From an uncultured Methanomassiliicoccus sp. (lineage in GTDB: Archaea; Thermoplasmatota; Thermoplasmata; Methanomassiliicoccales; Methanomassiliicoccaceae), in contig CALUEU010000003.1 in NCBI GenBank assembly GCA_944319735.1, positions 1 through 64,000 on the forward strand: DNA of 64,000 nucleotides, in the 5' to 3' direction. Below the pieces are notes generated by a model that was not told the DNA's origin, ran no database searches, and worked only from the letters and a program-made list of their open reading frames with translations. Positions within the stretch are counted from its first letter, which is position 1; every line of letters begins with the position of its first letter. The position numbers were made by a program, and so were the translations under genes. Shown here piece after piece: positions 45,601 to 52,321 of this stretch.

Positions 45601-46029
45601 ATGCCAAGCAGAACAAATAAATTCAGAGGCAGAAGGACACACGGTCGCGGTAAAAAGAGTGGAAGGGGAGCAGGTAAAATGGGAGGACACGGCAATGCCG
45701 GTCTTCTCAAGCACAAATATATGTGGGTGCTCAAAAACGATCCCTTGCACTTCGGTCGCCATGGTTTCAAACGTCCTCAAAAAATGGTCTCTGCCAAAAT
45801 AGCCATTAACTTGTCTACAATGGAAGAGCAACTTGAAGACTATATGAAACAAGGCTTCGCCGTGGAACAAGACGGTAAAGTCAAGATAAATCTCACCAGC
45901 ATGGGTGTTGATAAACTCTTGGGCTTTGGAAATGTCTCAAAATCCTATGATGTAACTGTTGCCGAAACCTCCGCTCTCGCTAGAGAGAAGATCGAAGCTG
46001 CCGGCGGCAGTATCGTAGAAGAACTCTAA
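45601..46029 (+). CDS. rpl15: Ribosomal protein uL15
   Basis: Late assembly protein, 142 residues. Glycine/basic N-terminal loop (FRGRRTHGRGKKSGRGAGKM), then LGFGNVSKSYDVTVAETSA. GAGGTGG just upstream supports ATG 45601 over an in-frame GTG at 45592. Confidence 0.97.
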   Translation: MPSRTNKFRGRRTHGRGKKSGRGAGKMGGHGNAGLLKHKYMWVLKNDPLHFGRHGFKRPQKMVSAKIAINLSTMEEQLEDYMKQGFAVEQDGKVKINLTSMGVDKLLGFGNVSKSYDVTVAETSALAREKIEAAGGSIVEEL

Positions 46030-46045
46030 ACCATCCAGTGATACT

Positions 46046-47623
46046 ATGGCCTATGAACAGAAGAGTGTACTGTATAAGTTGAAGCCGATCTCAGATAGGC
46101 TACCCGCAATCAAGCGTCCTGAAGGGCATGTCCACTTCAGGACCAAGATTATGTGGGTCGTTCTGATGCTCGTCCTCTACTTTATAATGACTAACATTTA
46201 CCTGTATGGTTTGGATCAATCAAATATCCTCGATATTTTTGGTCCATACCGAACTATCCTTGCCGGTTCTCAAGGATCTCTAATGCACCTTGGTATTGGT
46301 CCGATAGTTACTGCATCTATTATCATGCAGCTGTTCGTAGGTGCAAAAATCATCAAATTAGATCTTACTGACGATCAGGACAAGTCCGTTTACCAGAGCA
46401 CACAGAAGCTCCTGGTAATCGCGATGATCGTCATTGAATCTGTACCGCAAGTGTTCGGATACCTTACTCCTTCACCATCTCTGATTTCAGGTCTGGATGG
46501 TGTTGTAGGCTCAACAGGTCTGATCAGCGGTGGCACGCTAGCGGCATTCATAATTGTGCTGCAATTGTGTATAGGTTCGTATCTCGTATTCCTCATGGAT
46601 GAAGTGATATCGAAGTGGGGAATAGGTAGCGGTATATCATTGTTCATCGCAGCGGGTGTCGCGGAAGCCATATTCACGGGTACGTTGAATTGGAATCCTG
46701 TAGACAGCGGCGATCTGAGCTTGAGTAATCCGCCGGCAGGAACGATTCCGAAGACGTTCTTCTATATCTTCAACATGTCTTCGGCGCAGATGGCAGGTGG
46801 TGGTTACGAATCGATATTGCTGCAACAGCCTAATCCGATGATAGCTCTGATAGGTACGATAATCATCTTCCTATTCGTGGCATACATCGAATCGTCAAGG
46901 ATCGAACTGCCATTGGCACATGGATCAGCTCGTGGAGCAAGAGGAAGATATCCAATCAAATTACTCTACGCTTCAAACATACCTGTCATCTTAATGTCCG
47001 CTCTCTTAGCCAACTTCAGTATCATCTCCCTGCTGTTGTATACAAACCCTACCCTGGAAGGAATTCCACTGATAGGTCACAACGACTGGATTGGATACTA
47101 TCCGGATGGCACAACGACGGCGCAAGGTGGTTTGGCATGGTATCTGTCGACACCTAACGGTCTCTCAGGTTGGTTGTTACCGATCTTGGATCCGGCGCAA
47201 TATGGTAGCTATGCGTATGGACATAGTCCGTTGCAAGTTATCGCCAAGATATTCGTCTACTTCGGAGTGATGGTATTTGGTTCCATATTGTTCGCCAAGT
47301 TCTGGATCATGACGACAAACATGGGTCCCGAATCAGTCGCAAGACAGATAGAATCATCAGGTATGCAGATCCCAGGTTTCAGACGAGATCCGAGAGTTCT
47401 GAAACGTGTGCTAGAGAGGTATATTCCGGTAGTAACGGTCCTGTCTGGTGCAATTGTGGGAGCACTTGCAGCTGGAGCCGATCTCATTGGTACGGTAGGT
47501 AATGCATCAGGTACTGGTGTGTTGCTTGCGGTGGGTATCTTAATCCACTTCTACGAAGCAATGGGTCGCGAACAGATGATGGAAATGCATCCTATGCTAA
47601 GGGGATTCTTCGGGGGTGAGTAA
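46046..47623 (+). CDS. secY: Protein translocase SecY
   Basis: Channel subunit of the Sec translocon in the membrane, ten TM helices, 525 residues. The plug-region sequence DIFGPYRTILAGSQGS and the TM2/TM3 part IGPIVTASIIMQLFVGAK are clear; the later conserved loop is ARQIESSGMQIPGFRRDPR. It sits after L15 as in other archaea. A stretch of about 46550-47560 has, by eye, more TTG, ACG and GGT codons than its neighbours. Confidence 0.97.
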   Translation: MAYEQKSVLYKLKPISDRLPAIKRPEGHVHFRTKIMWVVLMLVLYFIMTNIYLYGLDQSNILDIFGPYRTILAGSQGSLMHLGIGPIVTASIIMQLFVGAKIIKLDLTDDQDKSVYQSTQKLLVIAMIVIESVPQVFGYLTPSPSLISGLDGVVGSTGLISGGTLAAFIIVLQLCIGSYLVFLMDEVISKWGIGSGISLFIAAGVAEAIFTGTLNWNPVDSGDLSLSNPPAGTIPKTFFYIFNMSSAQMAGGGYESILLQQPNPMIALIGTIIIFLFVAYIESSRIELPLAHGSARGARGRYPIKLLYASNIPVILMSALLANFSIISLLLYTNPTLEGIPLIGHNDWIGYYPDGTTTAQGGLAWYLSTPNGLSGWLLPILDPAQYGSYAYGHSPLQVIAKIFVYFGVMVFGSILFAKFWIMTTNMGPESVARQIESSGMQIPGFRRDPRVLKRVLERYIPVVTVLSGAIVGALAAGADLIGTVGNASGTGVLLAVGILIHFYEAMGREQMMEMHPMLRGFFGGE

Positions 47624-47694
47624 TCATTCCCGTTAATCCCCCACCACAAATCCCTTCCTATACTCCACCAGTCAATACGAAGAAAAACAACAGC

Positions 47695-48327
47695 ATGCTA
47701 GTGACAATGCTGATGTTCGTCTTCGCCATGTTCATCCTGTTTGATCAGAACATCCGTAACATGCTGGGAGAATTTGTAGGATATGCTTTAGATCCTACAT
47801 TAGGAGCATTGGGACAGAATGATCCCGTGCCGGCTCTATTTTTGACTGGTATGATAATGATAGGTCTGAGCACAATCGTCAGACACTTTGCAACAGACTA
47901 TGTCAAACAGGCTGAGACGCAGAAGATCACTAGTGCATTCAACAAAGAATTAAGATCTGCTTATCAGGAAAACAACAAGTACAAAATCAAGAAAATGACT
48001 GAAATGCAGCAGGAAATGATGCAGAAATCGATGGATCTGTCAACAGGACAGATGAAGATTATGCCGATCACAATGATCATCATCGTTCCTTTCTTTGCAT
48101 GGATTGGTGTGTTTTGTGCAGGCTTAGCCGGCGATGTTTCGACAATCAGTGTTCCATGGGCAGATGTTGACTTAAACGGTAGAATCGGACCATTCTTCAA
48201 TTGGATGCTGTTATATTCCGCTATAAGCATACCATTCGGTCAGCTGCTGTCTCGTCTCTTGAGATTCCTGATGTTCAGGAAAAGACTCAAGGAAATTGAG
48301 AGCACTGAAGCTGAGGCAGCCCAATGA
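47695..48327 (+). CDS. EMC3/TMCO1/YidC-superfamily membrane insertase (DUF106)
   Basis: Archaeal relative of Oxa1/YidC and EMC3 that helps insert membrane proteins next to SecY. Three TM helices (residues ~1-20, ~45-65, ~120-145 and a final one near 180) flank a charged coiled-coil (QAETQKITSAFNKELRSAYQ...MTEMQQEMMQKSMD). ATG 47695 is the first standard codon, but it falls inside the first helix. The upstream frame back to ATT 47626 reads PVNPPPQIPSYTPPVNTKK, a typical cytosolic lead, and ATT is preceded by GGGGGTGA (47612-47619). The real start is probably there. The gene would then follow secY by 2 bases. Confidence 0.85.
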   Translation: MLVTMLMFVFAMFILFDQNIRNMLGEFVGYALDPTLGALGQNDPVPALFLTGMIMIGLSTIVRHFATDYVKQAETQKITSAFNKELRSAYQENNKYKIKKMTEMQQEMMQKSMDLSTGQMKIMPITMIIIVPFFAWIGVFCAGLAGDVSTISVPWADVDLNGRIGPFFNWMLLYSAISIPFGQLLSRLLRFLMFRKRLKEIESTEAEAAQ

Positions 48328-48848
48328 AAATCACAATAAGCGGACCGCCCGGATCTGGAAAGACCACGGTCTGCACTCTTCTTGGAGAGCGGCTAAATTA
48401 TGAAGTAGTCGTCTCCGGAAATATTTTTAGACAACTTGCAAAAGAACGCAATATGTCATTAGCTGACTTTGGATCTCTTTGTTCTACCGATCCTAAAGTT
48501 GACAAAGAGCTTGATTCTAAAATGGTAGAGATTGCAAAATCTGCAGACAATATCATTTTAGAAGGAAGGCTCACTGCTTACATGCTTTCTTCAAATAACA
48601 TCCCCGCATTCAAAATTTATCTGCATGCATCAGAAGATGTCAGGGCTGCAAGGGTCGTCAACAGAGAAGGCGGCACTAATGAGCAGCGCAAAGCAGAAAT
48701 CATTGAACGGGAAACCTGTGAAGCATTGAGATATAAAAATTATTATAATATCGATATCAAGGATACATCTGTATATGATTTGGTTATTGATTCTTCTATG
48801 CTAACTCCTGAGGAAATAGTTGAAATTATCATCTCCAAGGTGTCGTGA
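48324..48848 (+). CDS. cmk: Cytidylate kinase (archaeal type)
   Basis: Phosphorylates CMP/dCMP. 174 residues, P-loop ISGPPGSGKTTVC (~4-16), then LEGRLTAYML (~76-85) and the lid VNREGGTNEQRKAEI. Overlaps the insertase gene by four bases. Neighbour of cbf5, as in most archaea. Confidence 0.95.
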   Translation: MKITISGPPGSGKTTVCTLLGERLNYEVVVSGNIFRQLAKERNMSLADFGSLCSTDPKVDKELDSKMVEIAKSADNIILEGRLTAYMLSSNNIPAFKIYLHASEDVRAARVVNREGGTNEQRKAEIIERETCEALRYKNYYNIDIKDTSVYDLVIDSSMLTPEEIVEIIISKVS

Positions 48849-48850
48849 TT

Positions 48851-49807
48851 ATGTCTGAAATGCTTATCCGTGACAAAAGCCCTCTTCCCTTAAATGCAGG
48901 AAAAAAACCGTCTGAACGCACTATCGAAGAGCTTTTGGATGCAGGTGTAATCAATATGGATAAGCCTCAGGGCCCAACATCACACCAGGCTACGGCATGG
49001 GTACGAGAGATCCTTGGTGTGGAAAAGATTGGCCACGGCGGTACATTGGATCCTAAAGTTTCGGGAGTTCTGCCAATAGCTACAGGACGAGCAGTCAGAT
49101 CTGTAAATCTCACACTGAAATCTGAAAAGGAATACGTCTGCGTAATGAGGCTTCATCGTGATGCTGATGAAAAAGAAATCAGAGAAGTGATCTCTACCTT
49201 TGTAGGGCGGATTTATCAAGTGCCCCCTGTAAGATCTGCAGTAAAAAGACAGCTGAGAATCAGGACGATTCATTACATAAATATCATTGAAATCGTCGGT
49301 CGCAACGTTCTTTTCAGAGTCGGATGCGATGCTGGTACATACATACGGACATTATGTGTCGATATCGGTGATGCACTGGGTGTGGGAGCAACCATGGAAG
49401 ATCTTAGGAGAACCAAGTCTGGTTCTATGCTTGAGAATGATGCTGTTACTCTGCAGGATATAAAAGATGCATATGTTATGTGGAAAGAGGAAAACGACGA
49501 GGCTTGGCTACGCAGTATCGTCAAACCATTTGAAGTTCTATTTGATCCTCTTCCAAAAGTTATTGTCAAGGACAGTGCAGTTGATGCAGTCTGCCATGGT
49601 GCCGATTTAGCTGCTGTTGGTATAGCTCAAATAGACTCTTCAATTCAGAAGGAAACTGCAGTAGCAATGTTCACCTTCAAAGGCGAAGCTATTGGAGTAG
49701 GATCAGCAAAAATGTCCTGCGAAGAGATGATGAAAGCTAAAGAAGGCATCGCTGTAAAGACTGAGCGTGTTTACATGCCGGCAGGAACCTACCCTAAAAC
49801 TTGGTAG
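48851..49807 (+). CDS. cbf5: tRNA/rRNA pseudouridine synthase Cbf5
   Basis: Catalytic subunit of H/ACA RNPs; also modifies tRNA U55. 318 residues. Motif I GHGGTLDPKVSGVLPIATG holds the catalytic Asp (near 66); YVCVMRLHRDAD and the DAGTYIRTLC segment follow; the C-terminal PUA domain is present (DSAVDAVCHGADLAAVGI). ATG 48851 has AAGGTG upstream; GTG 48845 would add two residues. It ends in UAG, one of two in the window. The presence of Cbf5 implies H/ACA guide RNAs elsewhere. Confidence 0.96.
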   Translation: MSEMLIRDKSPLPLNAGKKPSERTIEELLDAGVINMDKPQGPTSHQATAWVREILGVEKIGHGGTLDPKVSGVLPIATGRAVRSVNLTLKSEKEYVCVMRLHRDADEKEIREVISTFVGRIYQVPPVRSAVKRQLRIRTIHYINIIEIVGRNVLFRVGCDAGTYIRTLCVDIGDALGVGATMEDLRRTKSGSMLENDAVTLQDIKDAYVMWKEENDEAWLRSIVKPFEVLFDPLPKVIVKDSAVDAVCHGADLAAVGIAQIDSSIQKETAVAMFTFKGEAIGVGSAKMSCEEMMKAKEGIAVKTERVYMPAGTYPKTW

Positions 49808-49993
49808 GTAATTAATTCTAGTTATAATTCTTATTAACTATGGTTATTTCAATTTAATTCATATTTAAATATACATTATTTTTTATTTCTTTTAGCCAGA
49901 GTGTGCATCGTATTCAAAATTTCTACTTCATGTATTCAATATATCAATGTACAGTTATTTTTATTTTATTATCCTTACTTAATTTAAAGTTTT

Positions 49994-50010
49994 GGATGGA
50001 TGAACCATCC
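49994..50010. promoter_or_regulatory. Inverted repeat upstream of the corrinoid operon
   Basis: GGATGG (49994-49999), five-base gap, CCATCC (50005-50010): a perfect 6-bp dyad. It lies about 18 bases before a TATA-like TTATTATATAC (50027-50037), where activators or repressors usually bind. It could also be a weak terminator hairpin for the cbf5 transcript. The remainder of 49808-50108 is very AT-rich and shows nothing else. Confidence 0.45.
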
Positions 50011-50108
50011 GTATTATTAATCATTGTTATTATATACTCATAAATTAAATATCGTACAGCTTAAAATATGAATAATGGATTGTGTAATTTATTATTCAAT
50101 TTTAAGAT

Positions 50109-50168
50109 AGCTTACTGGATAAGCTAGTCGGCCATAATCATGTGTTATCCAGATGGGAGAATATGGCC
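50109..50168 (+). promoter_or_regulatory. Putative pseudoknot leader of the methyltransferase operon
   Basis: Three pairings lie in 60 bases, ending 20 bases before the start codon. P1: AGCTTA (50109-50114)/TAAGCT (50120-50125). P2: CTGGATAA (50115-50122)/TTATCCAG (50145-50152). P3: GGCCATA (50130-50136)/TATGGCC (50162-50168). P2 and P3 interleave as a classic H-type pseudoknot with loops of 7, 8 and 9 bases. P1 shares its 3' strand with P2, so it excludes it. The GGGGG ribosome-binding site follows at 50177-50181. This looks like a switch acting on translation; ligand unknown. Confidence 0.55.
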
Positions 50169-50188
50169 TTCATTATGGGGGAAAATAC

Positions 50189-50839
50189 ATGAGTAGTAGA
50201 GAGGAACTCTTAGACAAATTAGCGAATGCGGTAGTGAGTGGGAAGGTAGATATGGCAAAGGAAGGAGCTCAGGAAGTATTGGCTGCTGGGAACAGCGTAC
50301 TGACTGCACTCGATGCAATCAACGAAGGCCTTGTTAAGGGGATGTCCATCGTTGGTGATAAGTACGCTGCATACCAGGTCTACCTCCCACAGGTCTTAAT
50401 GTCTGCCCACACAATGTATGGCGGTCTTGACATTTTACTGCCCGCTATACCCAAATCAGAAGTAGAAAACAGAAAGAAATGCCTAATTGCAGTTGTTGAA
50501 GGCGATGTTCACGATATTGGGAAGAACATAGTCAAAACAATGATCACTGCTTCAGGATTTGATGTAAACGATCTGGGAAAAGATGTACCCGTGCAGAAAA
50601 TCGTGGAAACAGCAGAAGCAGACCAGACCAATGTTGTTGCGATGAGCACTCTCATGACTCCAACCATGGATGGTATGAAAGCAACAATCGACGGCCTCAT
50701 CGAAAGCGGATATCGTTCTAAATGCAAAGTGATAATCGGCGGTGCACCCACGTCCCCGTCCTTTGCTGAGACGATCGGTGCCGATTACAGAGGTGCAAAC
50801 GCGCAAGATGCAGCATCTTACCTCAAAGAGGTGCTGTGA
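50189..50839 (+). CDS. Methyltransferase corrinoid protein (MtbC/MtaC-like)
   Basis: Cobalamin-binding methyl carrier of 216 residues. An N-terminal four-helix cap domain is followed by the Rossmann B12 domain. The base-off ligand motif is GDVHDIGKNIV, with D106, H108 and G111 giving DxHxxG; GGAPTSPSFA supplies the later nucleotide-tail loop. ATG 50189 is chosen because GGGGG precedes it at about seven bases and 216 residues is family-typical; an in-frame ATG at 50153 lies within the leader structure. The methyltransferase gene follows after one base, so they act together. It cannot be assigned to methylamine, methanol or thiol pathways from sequence alone. Confidence 0.93.
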   Translation: MSSREELLDKLANAVVSGKVDMAKEGAQEVLAAGNSVLTALDAINEGLVKGMSIVGDKYAAYQVYLPQVLMSAHTMYGGLDILLPAIPKSEVENRKKCLIAVVEGDVHDIGKNIVKTMITASGFDVNDLGKDVPVQKIVETAEADQTNVVAMSTLMTPTMDGMKATIDGLIESGYRSKCKVIIGGAPTSPSFAETIGADYRGANAQDAASYLKEVL

Positions 50840-50840
50840 G

Positions 50841-51929
50841 ATGGCTGCTGAAATGTCTCATCTTGAAAGGGCATCAGCAGCTTTAGCAAATGAAGAAGTT
50901 GATAGGCTTACAATCTATCCAATCGCATGCGGTGTCTGCAGAAAACTCATAGGTGATGGAAATATCACATACAGACAGTGGGTAAACGATCCAAAGCTGT
51001 TTGCCCAGGCTTTCATAGAGGGTCAGAAATATTTCGATCTTGACTTTGCGATCGGCCTTATGGACCTGTCAGTCATGGCAGGTGACTTAGGCGCAGGCGT
51101 TAGGATGGATGAACAGAATACGCCGTTTGTCGATAAACACATTGTAAACGGGCCTGAAGATTATGAGAAGTTCGAAGTCCCGGATATAAAAAAAGGAAGA
51201 TCTGCAGTCCTCCTCGAAGGAACTAAGATATTTGCAGATGCCCTCAATGATCAAGTGATAACAGCTGGATTTATAGAAGGTCCTCTCCTCGCTCTCTCCC
51301 AGTCTGCCGGTGCAGAGAGAATGTTTATGGATATCTTCACAAATCCTTCTGCAGTCCACAAGGCACTGGAAATCATGACTGATTATGACGCACAGATGGT
51401 TGAGGGATTTGCAAAAACAGGCGTCAAAGGTCTCTGCTGGGATTACCTGTGGGGAAATTACGCCTGTCTCGGTGATGCAGAATATCACGAATTTGAGGCG
51501 GATAAGTATGCATCAAAACTAAACAAGATGACAGTAGACAACGGTATGGCTATGTGTATTCACAACTGCGCCGATCTGCCCCATCTTGACACACAGATCA
51601 AAGAATTCAAACCTTCAATCTATTCAATGGCTTACTATCCTTTAATCAGTGACTCTCCTTCTGCCTCCCAAGTTATTGAGAAAGGATATGCAGACCATTG
51701 TCTGGTTGCAGGCCAGGTAGATCCACAAGTATTCATCAGATCCTCTGCTGAAGATGTGGCAAAGATAACTACCAATCTGTGTCAGGAAGTCAAAACTGCG
51801 CTGTGCAAACGCAATCTCAAATCCAGCTACTGCATCGCAAGCGGTTGTGAGATTCCTCCTGATATCAACTGCAAGCTGGAGAATATCAAATCAATGGTTG
51901 ACACAGCAAAGGTTGAAGGACGCATGTAA
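50841..51929 (+). CDS. UroD-fold corrinoid methyltransferase (MtaA/MtbA/CmuA family)
   Basis: A 362-residue TIM-barrel protein of the uroporphyrinogen-decarboxylase superfamily. Members move methyl groups between a substrate, a corrinoid protein and CoM. Zinc ligands are H241-N-C243 (CIHNCADL) and C336 (ASGCEIPPD). In MtaA/MtbA such zinc activates the CoM thiol; in CmuA, MtsA and vanillate demethylases related proteins attack the methyl donor. With only a corrinoid protein beside it and no MtmB/MtbB/MttB/MtaB-like gene nearby, it could be the substrate-specific enzyme itself. ATG 50841 starts at MAAEMSHLERASAAL; longer frames read back into the corrinoid gene and are not credible. Confidence 0.9.
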   Translation: MAAEMSHLERASAALANEEVDRLTIYPIACGVCRKLIGDGNITYRQWVNDPKLFAQAFIEGQKYFDLDFAIGLMDLSVMAGDLGAGVRMDEQNTPFVDKHIVNGPEDYEKFEVPDIKKGRSAVLLEGTKIFADALNDQVITAGFIEGPLLALSQSAGAERMFMDIFTNPSAVHKALEIMTDYDAQMVEGFAKTGVKGLCWDYLWGNYACLGDAEYHEFEADKYASKLNKMTVDNGMAMCIHNCADLPHLDTQIKEFKPSIYSMAYYPLISDSPSASQVIEKGYADHCLVAGQVDPQVFIRSSAEDVAKITTNLCQEVKTALCKRNLKSSYCIASGCEIPPDINCKLENIKSMVDTAKVEGRM

Positions 51930-51997
51930 GCGCCTTCACCCAAACCCTTTTTATTTTATATTAATATTAAACATAATACTTCAGCGGGGACGAATCT

Positions 51998-52315
51998 ATG
52001 ATGAACAACGGATTCTATGAATCAATGAGGCAGAAAGGATTCTCATACAACACTACTAATTCAATCAAGAAGTTTAAATGTCCGTATTGTGGTTTTGAAT
52101 TCTCTCTGGTATATGCAAGGACATTTGCATGTCAGGGATGTTCAGAAGCAAACAAAGGCTGCCCCAAAGTGAGGTGCGCTAAGTGCGATACAGAATTTTG
52201 GATCAAGGAAATGCCTAATGTATACAACGATTATCAACAGCGTGATCTAGCTCAGCATATCTCAGGTATTGTAAAAAAATATAACGATGATATGGGATAT
52301 GTGCATAATCGGTGA
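51998..52315 (+). CDS. Cysteine-rich mini-protein in the methyltransferase operon
   Basis: A 105-residue protein with seven or more ordered cysteines: CPYC (~27-30), CQGC (~45-48), GCPKVRCAKC (~53-62). The pattern CxxC...CxxC...C...CxxC resembles small methanogen proteins found beside Feo iron transport genes and other zinc-ribbon-like proteins. It could bind zinc or an Fe-S cluster. The gene lies 68 bases after the methyltransferase and six before the ASKHA ATPase, so a role in metal supply or electron transfer to the activator is possible. No enzymatic motif. Confidence 0.8.
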   Translation: MMNNGFYESMRQKGFSYNTTNSIKKFKCPYCGFEFSLVYARTFACQGCSEANKGCPKVRCAKCDTEFWIKEMPNVYNDYQQRDLAQHISGIVKKYNDDMGYVHNR

Positions 52316-52321
52316 TTCGCA

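Noticed and set aside
50742-50840. Longer N-terminus for the UroD-fold methyltransferase
   Set aside because: It reads arginine/proline-rich sequence out of frame through the end of the corrinoid gene; ATG 50841 gives the family-typical start.
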